From the NCBI RefSeq assembly GCF_001279695.1, contig NZ_LGDD01000223.1, positions 1 to 64,000 of the forward strand: a stretch of 64,000 nucleotides of DNA, given 5' to 3'. Below are positions 42,903 through 51,981 of this stretch, piece after piece. The stretch is from Streptomyces sp. WM6378 (GTDB lineage: Bacteria > Actinomycetota > Actinomycetes > Streptomycetales > Streptomycetaceae). Both the position numbers and the translations under genes were made by a program. The notes below the pieces were generated by a model that was not told the DNA's origin, did not search any database, and saw only the letters and a list, made by a program, of their open reading frames with translations. Every line of letters begins with the position of its first letter. The first letter of the stretch is position 1.

Positions 42903-43325
42903 TTGCCGTCTCCTACGGAGCTGGTGTCCACTTCCGCAAGCCCATGATCAGGCGCCGCAGCTTTGCGGCGTAGTCCTGGGTATGCGATGGCTCTCCGGGG
43001 CCGTGGCGCTCGCGGAGTTCCCCGGAGCAGGGCCTGCAGTCCGATGCCGAGCTCCCGAGCCGGCAGCGACGTGACGGCGAGTCCTCCACAGAGCGGCCCA
43101 CCTCCCAAAACGGTGTGGTGGTGCCGGTGCCCCTGTGCAAAGGAGGGCACCGATCCCGCCGCAGATGCTCCCTCGGCGGTCGAGACGCCTCCCCAGGCCG
43201 CCCAGCCGCCGTCCGGATCCTCCGTGGAACGCCGCGGCCAGGACCCGCTGCCGGGTCTGTAGTTCCGTGACAGCGGGCGGCCGCCGGACCGCCGCACCGG
43301 TTCTTGGCCGCCGGTGATGCTGGTG
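42903..43325. other. Spacer with no supported gene
   Basis: Ordinary GC-rich DNA between the antitoxin promoter and the lipoprotein stop. Open frames exist but lack start signals and protein-like composition. Confidence 0.4.
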
Positions 43326-43970
43326 CTACTTCTTGGCCTGCTCCGCGGCGGTGGCTGTGGGGCGCTCGCCCTCCTGCACCTGCTGCAGCCGCTTGAGCGT
43401 GGCGGCAAGAACATCCTGGGCGCCGGTGCTGTCGCCGCCGGTGCCGTCGACCTTCACTCTGATGTTGACGTTGCCCGAGCGGCTGAACGCGTAGACGGTG
43501 TCTTTGCTCAGTCCGGGGTTGGCGACGAGTACGGACTCCTCCCCCACTTTCTTCTTGAGGTCCTGCTCCTTGCTCGACTCCTTGCCCCTCCACGCCCCGT
43601 ACGCGGCCTTGGAGTTCTCCGCCGAGTCGTACAGGCAGACGGCGACATCCATCATGTTGTCCGTGGAGCCGTTGTAGGTGAACCATGCGGAGCCGCCGCG
43701 GACCCACCCCTTGGGGGCGGCGGTGGCGCCCGATGCTGTGCAGGACGTGCCCTCCGATGTCACCCTCTTGCCCTCGTAGGCCTCCCATCCCGAAATGACC
43801 TCTCCGGTGCCCGGAAGGGCCTGCGATATCTCGCCCTGGGCGAGCTGCTTGGTGATGGGCTTGTCCGACTCCTGTGCGGAACTGTCCGAGTTGTCCGACG
43901 AGCAGGAGGTGAGAGCGACGATGCCCAGGAGGGCGACGAGTGCTGCGGTACCTGTGCGTGACATGCGCAT
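43326..43970 (-). CDS. Secreted lipoprotein, 214 aa
   Basis: From ATG 43970 the protein begins MRMSRTGTAALVALLGIVAL followed by TSC, a lipoprotein signal peptide and lipobox. The mature part begins with a Ser/Asp/Gln-rich linker and continues as a soluble domain with two Cys that may pair. Similar small Streptomyces lipoproteins of unknown role are common. It ends in TAG. A TATGGT box six bases before the ATG suggests a leaderless transcript. Confidence 0.8.
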   Translation of the reverse strand: MRMSRTGTAALVALLGIVALTSCSSDNSDSSAQESDKPITKQLAQGEISQALPGTGEVISGWEAYEGKRVTSEGTSCTASGATAAPKGWVRGGSAWFTYNGSTDNMMDVAVCLYDSAENSKAAYGAWRGKESSKEQDLKKKVGEESVLVANPGLSKDTVYAFSRSGNVNIRVKVDGTGGDSTGAQDVLAATLKRLQQVQEGERPTATAAEQAKK

Positions 43971-44386
43971 ACCATAATCCGCGGCATTCGTTGACCGCGT
44001 GGGATCGGCGATCTTACGGCTTCCCACGTCGGATCCGGAACTGTTCGGCGCGCCGCGCAGCCACCGCTCGGCCGACCGCTTTCAGGCGAGCTCGGATGTC
44101 CTCGTCGGCGAGCCATTTCGGCAGCGCCGGTGTCCCACGCCTCGTCGCCCCCGGGGAAGAAGGCGCCGGGCCTCTCGCCTTGTGCTGAGCCCACGGCTTC
44201 GGGTACGCCACCAACGTGGGAGGCATACACCAGCACGGATCTTGCAAGGGCCTCAGTGATTTTCCGAGTGGTTGAGTGTCCGTTTTGATGCTGGCCAGGT
44301 TGACGCTGTCGCATAGGTGTCAGTGCCGTTTCCGGATGACTGCCAGTTGGTCAGGGCGTTCCGTTGACGAACGGGCAGTGGTGAGC
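43971..44386. other. Spacer with a possible gene fragment
   Basis: Minus strand 44160-44020 reads LPKWLADEDIRARLKAVGRA and onward to a stop at 44014, which looks protein-like, but no start or upstream domain is present. It may be the tail of a lost gene. Nothing else is seen. Confidence 0.3.
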
Positions 44387-45562
44387 TCAAACAGCTTGGG
44401 AGACGAGGACAAGTGCAGCGGTCAGAACGACCGGCACCGTGAGAGCCAGGGGCAAGCTGGTGGCGGTGGCGATGCCGCCCACCGCAGCCGGGCCGGCCAG
44501 TAGGCCGACGTTGCCGATCGTGCTCACCGTTGCAACGGCGCGGGGGCCGGACGAAGCGGCTGCGGCGGTGTAGAGCAGTGGCACGATCGGGGAGAGCCCG
44601 ACGCCCAGGACGCCCCAGCCGATCAGTGCGGCAGACGCTGCGACGGGCGTATTGGTGGCGGCAAGTCCCGCACCGAGGCCGACCGCAGCCACCGTGGCGC
44701 CCGCGCGGAGCAGCCTCCGTGGGCCGAGGCACTGCGTGAAGGCGTCGGCCATCAGCCTGCCCGCGGCCATGCCGGAGCCGTAGGCGAAGTAGGCGGCGGC
44801 CGCCGTCGTGGCGGAGACGCCGAGACCTCGGACATGGACCGAGGACCAGTCCAGCGCCGTGCCCTCAGCGATGAGCCCTGCAGCGACCATTGCTCCCAGC
44901 AGCAACACCCTGCCCGGGCGCCGGGTTGTCGGGTCCGGGCCCGAGGTCGGTGCGTCCGCTTCGGCGAGGGACAAGGTGGCGGGGATGGTGACGAGCGCCG
45001 CGATGATGACGGTGCCGCCGACCACAGTGAACACGATCGTGTGGGAGAACCCGGCGGTGGCGGCTGCGACCCCGGATGCGGCGACCGCGCCTATCGAGTA
45101 GGCCGCGTGGAAGCTCCCCATGACCGGCTTTCCGAGCCGTCGTTGGCACTCGACACCGGCCGCGTTCAGCGGCACCAAGAGCAACCCCTGGCCGCAGCCG
45201 AAGATCACCGCGACGGCGACGAGAGTGCCGAAGGAGCGGACCTGGCCCAGCAGCACCAGCGCGGCGCCGAGGGTGAGTATGGCGGCCACCAGCAGACGAG
45301 GCGTGCCGCGGGGGCGCTCGGCTATCCGACCGCTGACACTCAGCATCACGATCAGCCCGAGTGATGCCGCGAGGAGGGCGATGGACAGCCTGCCAGGGCT
45401 GATCCCCACCGTCTCCTTCACAGCGGGCAGGCGAGAAGCCCAGGTCGCCGTGATCTCGCCCTGGGCCGCGAAATAGCCTGCCAGCAGCCAGCGCGACCGG
45501 CGCACCACGTATGACGGCTCGATCTCCTCGCCGAGCTCCGCCTCACCAACGGTGTCGCTCAC
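44387..45562 (-). CDS. MFS transporter
   Basis: 391 residues, GTG overlapping the previous stop by four bases. About twelve hydrophobic helices in two halves with a central polar loop (EADAPTSGPDPTTRRPGR). Resembles the sugar/drug-type MFS proteins of Streptomyces. Translational coupling to 45559-46116, and position downstream of the acidic peptide and methyltransferase genes, make export or immunity for that peptide a testable idea. Confidence 0.88.
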   Translation of the reverse strand: MSDTVGEAELGEEIEPSYVVRRSRWLLAGYFAAQGEITATWASRLPAVKETVGISPGRLSIALLAASLGLIVMLSVSGRIAERPRGTPRLLVAAILTLGAALVLLGQVRSFGTLVAVAVIFGCGQGLLLVPLNAAGVECQRRLGKPVMGSFHAAYSIGAVAASGVAAATAGFSHTIVFTVVGGTVIIAALVTIPATLSLAEADAPTSGPDPTTRRPGRVLLLGAMVAAGLIAEGTALDWSSVHVRGLGVSATTAAAAYFAYGSGMAAGRLMADAFTQCLGPRRLLRAGATVAAVGLGAGLAATNTPVAASAALIGWGVLGVGLSPIVPLLYTAAAASSGPRAVATVSTIGNVGLLAGPAAVGGIATATSLPLALTVPVVLTAALVLVSQAV

Positions 45563-46116
45563 TTGCTCCGCTCCGTGAGCATCGGACGTACCGTCGAAGC
45601 CGTCCACGAATAGCGCTGCGCCACCGAACAGCTCGTGGGGTGGTCGGAGTTGGGCTGATACGTATCCCAACTCGTCACCATCCAGGCGGAGTCCATGGAG
45701 AGGCGTCCTGCGATGTCGGCCCCGGTGATGGCGGCCATCATCCCGGGCTCCCGTTGCCAGGGGTATGAATGGGGTCGCATGGCTGGGAGGTCCGGCTTCT
45801 TCTCCGCCTCCGGGGAGCTCGGGCGCGAGCCTGCTTCTGCAGTCAGGACGTTGATGTGGAAGGTGATGTTCTGCCGGTCGTACCAGGCTTCCTGGGGCCC
45901 GTTCTCCATGGTCTGAAGGGTCTGGGCGAGGCCGTACTCGATCCGTACGCGCGGCGGATCACCGGCGGGGTATCCGCCCTGAAGCAGGTGAAGGTCGACC
46001 TGCCAGAGTCGGAGCTGGTCGGCGATGTTCTGGAATCCCTTGGCGTCATCGGGTTTGAGTGCCTGCAGCAGTTCGACGATGTCGCGGGCCAACTCCACGT
46101 TGGGACCGATGTGCAC
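45559..46116 (-). CDS. Hypothetical protein, 185 aa, coupled to the MFS gene
   Basis: GTG 46116 has AGGGGGA upstream; an ATG at 46143 is an alternative. The N-terminal half is helical (VELARDIVELLQALKPDDAK; IADQLRLWQVDLHLLQGGYP). The C-terminal half is Pro/Ser-rich with AITGADIAGRLSMDSAWMVT. No family is recognised. Its stop overlaps the transporter start. Confidence 0.6.
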   Translation of the reverse strand: MHIGPNVELARDIVELLQALKPDDAKGFQNIADQLRLWQVDLHLLQGGYPAGDPPRVRIEYGLAQTLQTMENGPQEAWYDRQNITFHINVLTAEAGSRPSSPEAEKKPDLPAMRPHSYPWQREPGMMAAITGADIAGRLSMDSAWMVTSWDTYQPNSDHPTSCSVAQRYSWTASTVRPMLTERSK

Positions 46117-46489
46117 GAAATCCCCCTCGTTTCGATCGACCATGGTCTCGGCCGACCCTGCAACGGTACGGCCCGGCATGTCCTCGACATCTGTTGCTAT
46201 CGGGGGCGGTCCTGCTGCGTGGCGCGGAGATGCCGGTGCGCCATGTGGAGACCCTGCTGGATGTCGAGCCGACCATCGGGGGCTGCGCCGCGAGCAGGAC
46301 GTGCTGAAGCGGGTATTCCAGGATTGGTCGGAGACGGTGGAGCAGACATTGCGGCCTGAGCCCCTCGATTTGGCGCAGGTGGGCGGCTATCGAGTCGACA
46401 TCATTCTGGGGGCGGCAGTCCTGCGCGTCCCCGCGTGAAGACCGCTCGTGTCAGCGTCAGCTCGAGATGCTGATGTGCGATCTGTCGGA
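46117..46489. other. Spacer, possible plus-strand remnant
   Basis: Plus strand 46302-46438 reads VLKRVFQDWSETVEQTLRPE and on to VPA-stop. It looks like the end of a protein but lacks a start or ribosome site. No other supported gene. Confidence 0.3.
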
Positions 46490-47686
46490 TCACCGTTGCC
46501 TGGTGGTCGAGTTGGGCCGGTCGGAGAGCAGGGGCGCCGCTGGGCGAGTGCGCGTTGCGGGTTCGAGAGCCCCGGGCAGTGGGGACTGCGGGCTGTCGAG
46601 CCAAGCCCGGCAGGAGCCGCTGCGGCCGGCGGTTACGCCGAAGCGGTTCCGGCCGGGTCGTCCCTGCCCGTCCCACCAGGACCACGCCGCGCATACCTCG
46701 TCCCACAGGTTCCGTGGTCCGCACTGCGTAACGCCGTCCGGCTTGTTCCATGCGTCCACGGTCACGGTGGCCCAGGAGCCGTCGGTGCACCACAGGCGCA
46801 ACAGTCGGTCCCCGTCGGCTGGCACGGGGTCCCAGGTGACGGCGGGGACTTGCAGACCGACCGCCCAGCGAGAGGCGCCCGTGGCGAGCACGGTGCGCGG
46901 GTCGACTGGGGAGGCCATGCGCTCGGGTTCGCCGGCAGCCGCCTGAGCCCAGTGCGGCCGTTGCCCGCGCTCCCACATGAATCTCACGCCGCCGCGGAAC
47001 CGGCCGTCGGCAGCCTGACCGTCTTCGCGGACGGTCAGGCACAGGAGCCCGGTGTTGGCGAACAGGGTGCCGAAGGGCATCACGAGTCGGCCTCCGGGTC
47101 GTACTTGCGCAATCCAGCTGCCGGGGATGTCCCGGACGGAGAAGCCGACGTGCACCGCGTCATACGGTGCTGCATTCGGGTATCCGAGCGTCGCGTTCCC
47201 GTGCAGCGCGGTGACGGTCGCCTCGGAGCCGATCAGGCGTGCGCGGACCTGCGCGGCCAGTTCGGGGTCGGATTCCATGGTCACCACGACGGTCCCGAAG
47301 CGGGCCAGGAGGGCGGCTGTCCAGCCAGTGCCGCTGCCCAGGTCCAGGACGCGGGCTCCGGGGGCGGGGTCGAGGAGGACGAGCATACGCGCGACAGCTT
47401 CGGGGGCCGAGGAGGACGACGACGGTGAGGGTCCTCCGTCGAACGGCGACGGGGCAAGTTGGGTGACGACCTGGGCATTCGAGTGGACCAAGGCTTCCCA
47501 GGCCCCAGGTTCGGTGCTCCGGTTCACCGTACGGTAGGCGCGCGGGGTACCCGGCTCCGGCACGAAGACCTCGTCGGGCACGTAGTGGCCCCGCGGGACG
47601 TCCTCGAACGCGCTGCGCCAGGGGCCCGGCAGCTCGGTGGCCGTCGCGACCTCGTCGACCAGCTCCTTCCAGGCAACGGCAGTCAC
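46490..47686 (-). CDS. RiPP-associated isoaspartyl methyltransferase (PIMT) homolog
   Basis: 398 residues, GTG start five bases after the precursor stop; its ribosome site GAGGAG lies in the precursor gene end. The SAM domain has VLDLGSGTGW (about 112-121). After it comes a long C-terminal region ending in the WW/RPGRNRFGVT type block (WDGQGRPGRNRFGVTAG), found in PIMT homologs of lanthipeptide, graspetide and imiditide loci but not in housekeeping PIMT. Such enzymes methylate a precursor Asp, which then closes to aspartimide. The pairing with an acidic mini-gene supports this. Confidence 0.85.
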   Translation of the reverse strand: MTAVAWKELVDEVATATELPGPWRSAFEDVPRGHYVPDEVFVPEPGTPRAYRTVNRSTEPGAWEALVHSNAQVVTQLAPSPFDGGPSPSSSSSAPEAVARMLVLLDPAPGARVLDLGSGTGWTAALLARFGTVVVTMESDPELAAQVRARLIGSEATVTALHGNATLGYPNAAPYDAVHVGFSVRDIPGSWIAQVRPGGRLVMPFGTLFANTGLLCLTVREDGQAADGRFRGGVRFMWERGQRPHWAQAAAGEPERMASPVDPRTVLATGASRWAVGLQVPAVTWDPVPADGDRLLRLWCTDGSWATVTVDAWNKPDGVTQCGPRNLWDEVCAAWSWWDGQGRPGRNRFGVTAGRSGSCRAWLDSPQSPLPGALEPATRTRPAAPLLSDRPNSTTRQR

Positions 47687-47691
47687 TGCCG

Positions 47692-47802
47692 CTACTCCTC
47701 GTCGCCGTCGCCGGGATCGTCGATCGGCATGCCACCGAGACCTTCTTGCTCCTCGTCGTTCAGCGCGCCGTCGCTCTCGGCATCCTCGCGTGCCAGGTCC
47801 AT
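47692..47802 (-). CDS. Acidic 36-residue precursor peptide, imiditide candidate
   Basis: ATG 47802 with GGAG five bases upstream; TAG stop overlapping the methyltransferase ribosome-site region. Of 36 residues, 15 are Asp/Glu and only one is Arg. Two Asp-Gly pairs (11-12 and 32-33) are the expected sites for methylation and aspartimide formation. In the founding imiditide, enzyme recognition of the linear precursor is charge-based. No cyclase (ATP-grasp or lanthipeptide synthase) is nearby, which favours imiditide over graspetide or lanthipeptide. Confidence 0.72.
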   Translation of the reverse strand: MDLAREDAESDGALNDEEQEGLGGMPIDDPGDGDEE

Positions 47803-47956
47803 CTCAACTCCATTGCCTCTCACCTCTGTTCTACTCCGGTGCGGTGCCACGGTCACGTGTCCGTCCGCAGGCCGTCCTCCGTGACGGCTCGCCTCGCCGG
47901 TTTGGTGCTGAGCGTCTGAGTCGGCCGGCGCTGCTGCGAGGGCGCGGGGCCTGGAA

Positions 47957-47971
47957 TCTGTCCACAGGGGC
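47957..47971 (+). repeat. TCTGTCCACAGGGGC repeat, copy C
   Basis: Matches copies A, B and D in the core CTGTCCACAGGG and points at the plus gene at 48073. Bases 47803-48072 hold no gene. Confidence 0.55.
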
Positions 47972-48072
47972 CTCGTTCGAGCATCGATTCGCGGCGATGA
48001 AGAGCCGCGTTGTGATGCGCTCCGCGCCGCCTGGCGGTGAGCGGGGCGTCCCAAGTCGAGCAGGAGGCCCTC

Positions 48073-48729
48073 GTGGGCAGGTTCAAGCAGAAGAAGCAGC
48101 GGCGCAGCCGGTTCCAGGTCGACGGGCACCCGGTGGGCCGGTCCGACTTGATGTCTCACATCTCGGCGGTGGCGGAAACAGTCGACGACCACGGGCGGGT
48201 GACGCTCTGGGATGACCCCGCGCTTCAACTCGGCCAGGTCGCCCGTGGCTTCGACCTCGCGTCCGGAACGGTGACGGTCGAGCCTGGCGGAACCGAGCAG
48301 CTGCCGGCGGCCCTGTTTGAGCCGGAGCGGGCGCTGATGATGCGCCTGCCGGGCCAGCCCCCGCAGGAACAACAGGTAGAGATCGCGATCAAGTTGGGCC
48401 TGGGACGGTTCGGGCGGGGGCTCTCTGCACTGTGCTCCGCGCCTGGCTGGTCTTTGCACCGGCTCGCCGACGAGCGGTTGGAGCTTCGCAGTCCCAACGG
48501 GGAGGTGTTCTCGCGGATCGAGGTCCCGCTCAATCCGGCATGGATCTCCGCCGCCGTGTCCACCGGGTTCGTGCTGTGCCTGTACGGGATCCAACTCGGG
48601 GTGCGTACGCCGCCGGGGATGCCGGCCAATCGATACACGGACCAGGAGCGGCTGGAGGAGTTCCGTCGGGGCCGGGGGCTGGGGTTCACCGCTGCTGGGC
48701 TGGTGCCCTTTGTGAACAACCGCGGGTGA
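48073..48729 (+). CDS. Hypothetical protein, 218 aa
   Basis: GTG with AGGA/GGAGG six bases upstream. Basic N-terminus (VGRFKQKKQRRSRFQVDG), then a beta-rich region and a hydrophobic segment (AWISAAVSTGFVLCLYGIQL) that could be a membrane helix. No family is recognised. It is divergent from the imiditide-type genes. Confidence 0.7.
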   Translation: MGRFKQKKQRRSRFQVDGHPVGRSDLMSHISAVAETVDDHGRVTLWDDPALQLGQVARGFDLASGTVTVEPGGTEQLPAALFEPERALMMRLPGQPPQEQQVEIAIKLGLGRFGRGLSALCSAPGWSLHRLADERLELRSPNGEVFSRIEVPLNPAWISAAVSTGFVLCLYGIQLGVRTPPGMPANRYTDQERLEEFRRGRGLGFTAAGLVPFVNNRG

Positions 48730-48781
48730 GCGGCCTCAGGGCCTCGCCGCCCGTCGTCGGGTGGAACGGGCGGCGAGCGGT

Positions 48782-49327
48782 CTACGCGGAGCGGGGCAGG
48801 GCGAGTTCTCCGGCCCAGTGCGCGAGCGCCTCGAAGTCGTCGAGGGTGAGGCCGACTTCGGGGTCGACGTCGTAGAGCAGCGCGGGACCGGGGTGGTTGC
48901 GGCTCACGTAGTCGCGGTCCGCCTGATGTATCTGGTCATCGACCCACGCGAACGGGCGACCGGCGGCGTAGCTCACGACGTCGGCCGTCTTGAAATAGGT
49001 GCCGTCCGCCGGGAAGTGATCGGGGTTGGTCCAGTTGATGACGGGCAACGCGGGCAGTCCGATGACCGGGCTGATGTGCCGGTTCGCGTCGTCTTCCCAA
49101 GTGGTGGCCCAGGCGAGCTCGAAGGGCAGGTCGAGGAGTTCCGCGCCGTGCTCGGGGTGGAGTCGCACCTCCAAGTCGGGGACATCCTCCGATAGGAGGT
49201 GGGGATGCTGAGCGATCCAGCACTGGGGGCGCATGAGGTGGAGGTGGTAGCCGGCCGGGCCCGGAGGCGCAGCCTGGAAGGGGTTGAGGACTCCGTCGAT
49301 GTCGAGGAGCAGGAGGGGGTTGGGCAA
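48782..49327 (-). CDS. HAD-SAK family phosphatase-like protein
   Basis: 181 residues from TTG 49327 (GGAG five bases upstream). LLLLDIDGVLNPF gives the HAD motif with Asp9 and Asp11; ATTWEDDAN, INW and FAWVDDQ mark later motifs. This matches the HAD domain named in Pfam for Swiss Army Knife RNA repair proteins. An RNA end-healing phosphatase is therefore likely, though not proven. It sits behind R-box promoter 6, like the Pnkp and ligase genes. It ends in TAG. Confidence 0.82.
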   Translation of the reverse strand: MPNPLLLLDIDGVLNPFQAAPPGPAGYHLHLMRPQCWIAQHPHLLSEDVPDLEVRLHPEHGAELLDLPFELAWATTWEDDANRHISPVIGLPALPVINWTNPDHFPADGTYFKTADVVSYAAGRPFAWVDDQIHQADRDYVSRNHPGPALLYDVDPEVGLTLDDFEALAHWAGELALPRSA

Positions 49328-49379
49328 GGGCTCTCCAGGATCGAAGCGCACTCGGGGCGACGCCCGGGTCTCACTCTTT

Positions 49380-49420
49380 AATTTACTCAATCAGGGTGCT
49401 TGTGTCAACTTTAAAGGGTC
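49380..49420 (-). promoter_or_regulatory. R-box promoter 6
   Basis: Minus strand: GACCCTTTAAAGTTGACA, with TTGACA as -35 (49403-49408), 17 bases, GAGTAAATTAAAGAGTGAG with TAAATT as -10 (49380-49385). It leads to the HAD-SAK gene. A GGGCG/CGCCC hairpin lies in the leader. The WhiB-like gene starts 144 bases away on the other strand. Confidence 0.85.
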
Positions 49421-49563
49421 ATTCATGTATCATGGGATGCACCCGCAGGGGTGTTCGTGGCCGGGCTCCGGCTCCGCCACCCCCAGAGCGAGGTGCTACC
49501 GCCTGCACGTGGTCGCCTCCCCTTCCCCCTGAACTTCGCCAGTAGCACCAGGAGTTGATCGAC

Positions 49564-50520
49564 TTGCCCCATCCCGGATCCACGGCAGAAGGGCGATGTC
49601 GCCCGCTCCCCCACTGGGAGCAGAAGGCCTCCTGTCGCGGAACGGACCCGGAACTGTTCTATCCGGAGGGCCCGCTCAGCAACGCGCTCATCCAGCAGGC
49701 CGACGAAGCTCGTTCAGTCTGCGCTCCCTGCCCGGTACGAGGGCAGTGCCTTGATGCCGCTCAGGTGGCCGAACGCGGGCTCGCCGCTTCGGAGCGATCG
49801 GGGATCCGCGGCGGCCTCGACGGCCGCGAGCGCTACGCGCTCGCCCGCGCTCGCCGATTTCCGAAGCGCCCTCAGCCGATCCCTGATGACGGGCAGGAGC
49901 ACGGTGTCCGCCGTACGTACCGGAAGGGGTGCCGGTGCTTCGCCTGCACGGCAGCGGAGACCGGAAAGAGGCCGAACCCTCGCCCCACCGCAATGTGCGC
50001 GACAGCGAGCACCGGTCGTGGCCGCTCGGCACAGTGCAGGGAACCGGCCTCGACCGTCGGTCCGCGCGCTCCGGGTTCCCCGGTGTGCGATCCGCCCGAG
50101 TGCGGAACTCGCAGCGGGTTCCAGTGGCACGTCAGCAAGCACACGCCACGTCATCCCCTCTGGACCCTACCGACCAAGGTCAAAAACCTCGATCCAGGTA
50201 CGCCGGGGGCCAGTTCGATGAATGCGGGTGTTTCCGAACACCGCCTTTGGCCGCGCCTTGGCCGAATTCACCGTTCTTTGTCAGTGGGGGTGGGTATCGT
50301 TTTTCGAGCAAGGCCACGCACAGGCCCAAGCCAGCCTCAGCCCATGACTGGGAGCGATCTGAGGCGAAGGTGCCAGGACCACACGGTCCCAGTGCATCAG
50401 TGCGAAGAGAGCAACACCGGTCCGTTCCAACGGATCTTCCGTATGCCCGCGCAGCTCACCACGTTCTTGCTCGCGTGCATCGGGTCATGGGTAACCGCTG
50501 CACGCCGACGAGGAGAACTC
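49564..50520 (+). CDS. WhiB-like iron-sulfur regulator, frame open into the next gene
   Basis: From TTG 49564 (AGGAG upstream), Cys24, Cys53, Cys56 and Cys62 have the canonical WhiB C-x2-C-x5-C spacing, followed by GIRGG (80-84) where GVWGG is usual, and a basic tail. A second Cys/His segment (RRTYRKGCRCFACTAAETGK) follows. There is no AT-hook. From about residue 200 the composition becomes non-protein-like, yet no stop occurs before the gene at 50521, with which it is in frame. A lost stop, a true fusion or an undetected frameshift are all possible; the real end is unknown. Confidence 0.6.
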
Positions 50521-51576
50521 GTGGTCAAGAAGCACGGGAAGAAGCAGCGCGCCAAGAAGAGGGCGCAGCGCACCGGAGCCGCGTACAGCTCTGCGGCCGC
50601 CGGCACCACTCACACGCACACCCCGCTCCCCGACCTGAGCGCCCTGCCGCTCGTGCCGCACGGCAGTTGGAGGGTCCTGGATCTCGACCTCGCCGCCCGC
50701 CTGGTCGCCGCCTGCCGCGCCGGGTGCCAGCCGTGCCAGCAGACGTTGATCCCGAAGGTCGTGAAGGAGGACCGGGCGACGCTCGCCGCGCTCGCCGGAG
50801 CCGTCTACGGTGCGGTCCCCACCGTGGGGTTCGTCGCCTCCGACGCGACCCGGCAGTGGGCGCCCCTGGCCCGTACGGCCATGCAGGCCGGGACCGGTGA
50901 CGAGGCGTTCGCCGCCGTCGAGGCGATGGACGAGACGGCGGCGGCCGCGCTCCTGGACGACGCACTCGACCACTGGGCGATGGGCGACGGCCCCGTCCTG
51001 GCCGAAGCCGTCCGGAAGGTCGCCGAGAAGGCCGCCGAGGCCCCGCCGCGGCGCAGGCCAGCCGACCCGATGGACGCCTTCCGAGCCGCCGGGATCGACG
51101 TCTTCACCCTGGACGACCTGGACTTGGGCGACGACGTCGACGCCTACCACCTCGCCGAGAACTACGGGGTGTTCGTCGGGCAGACGACGACTCCCGACGG
51201 GCAGCCGCTGCCGATGCTCACGCTGTACCCCGAGAGCGAGGGCGCCGGGATCGAGGACCTGGAGGCCCGCACGGACTGGGAGCACTGGGGGCTGCACGGC
51301 ATGCCGAACGTGGACCCGTCCTGGCGACTGCGCGCCACCATCGCCGACCGCTCCCTGAGCGGACTGGTCCACGTCGACGACGACGGCCAGGACGACATCG
51401 AGCTGTGGCGGGCGGCGCAGACCGTGAGCCTGCCCGCGGACTGGTGGTCGCTGCTCGACCGGGCCCAGCACGTCCTGGTGGTCGGCCCCGTCAAGGAAGC
51501 CGACCACCAGGCACTCCAGGCCGCCGGCGACGCGGGCGAACTGCTCGCCGTCATCGCACGCGTGAGCTTCCACTGA
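50521..51576 (+). CDS. Hypothetical protein, 351 aa
   Basis: GTG with GAGGAG five bases upstream. Very basic start (VVKKHGKKQRAKKRAQRTG), a C-x2-C-type pair (CRAGCQPCQQT), then a long acidic alpha/beta body (VFTLDDLDLGDDVDAYHLAE). No family is recognised. The frame continues upstream into the WhiB-like region. Its stop overlaps the next start. Confidence 0.75.
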   Translation: MVKKHGKKQRAKKRAQRTGAAYSSAAAGTTHTHTPLPDLSALPLVPHGSWRVLDLDLAARLVAACRAGCQPCQQTLIPKVVKEDRATLAALAGAVYGAVPTVGFVASDATRQWAPLARTAMQAGTGDEAFAAVEAMDETAAAALLDDALDHWAMGDGPVLAEAVRKVAEKAAEAPPRRRPADPMDAFRAAGIDVFTLDDLDLGDDVDAYHLAENYGVFVGQTTTPDGQPLPMLTLYPESEGAGIEDLEARTDWEHWGLHGMPNVDPSWRLRATIADRSLSGLVHVDDDGQDDIELWRAAQTVSLPADWWSLLDRAQHVLVVGPVKEADHQALQAAGDAGELLAVIARVSFH

Positions 51577-51779
51577 TGGCCCGCCGTGAGCGCCGCCCCC
51601 GCCAGCACCTGCCCGGGATCGCCGACCTCCGCATCGCGGCCGACGAGGCCACCACTGCCCTGGTCGTCGAAGTCCTCCGCCGGGAGTTCAGCAACACCGA
51701 CCCCGAGCCGTACGACAGCGGCTATGCCTACCTCCGGCTCGACACCGGCAACACCGCGGCGGACCCAGACGTCGACTGA
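51576..51779 (+). CDS. Hypothetical small protein, 67 aa
   Basis: The ATG overlaps the preceding stop (TGATG). Basic start (MARRERRPRQHLPGIADLRI), acidic tail. No family is recognised. Second gene of the 50521 operon. Confidence 0.65.
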   Translation: MARRERRPRQHLPGIADLRIAADEATTALVVEVLRREFSNTDPEPYDSGYAYLRLDTGNTAADPDVD

Positions 51780-51981
51780 CCGCGCCTCATTTCCGGTCGG
51801 AAAACAGGAACTTGCCCAGGCCAGGGACACACAGCCCCGGTGCCGTCCGGCGCGCACGCACCCGCACCACGGGAGCGCTGACCGCGCCGGGCGGTGCCGG
51901 GGGAGCGGGGGCCCGGGGGGGGCGGCGAAGCCCCCCGGCAGCCACCGGCCCCGGCCCCGGGCGCATCGAGGAGACCCGCAG

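Noticed and set aside
44253..44732. Basic minus-strand frame overlapping the MFS gene end
   Set aside because: Out-of-frame read of the transporter with Arg/His/Pro-rich composition.
49751..50221. Alternative-frame protein inside the WhiB-like region
   Set aside because: No ribosome site, Ser/Arg/Ala composition typical of out-of-frame GC-rich DNA, and the WhiB cysteine pattern lies in the other frame.
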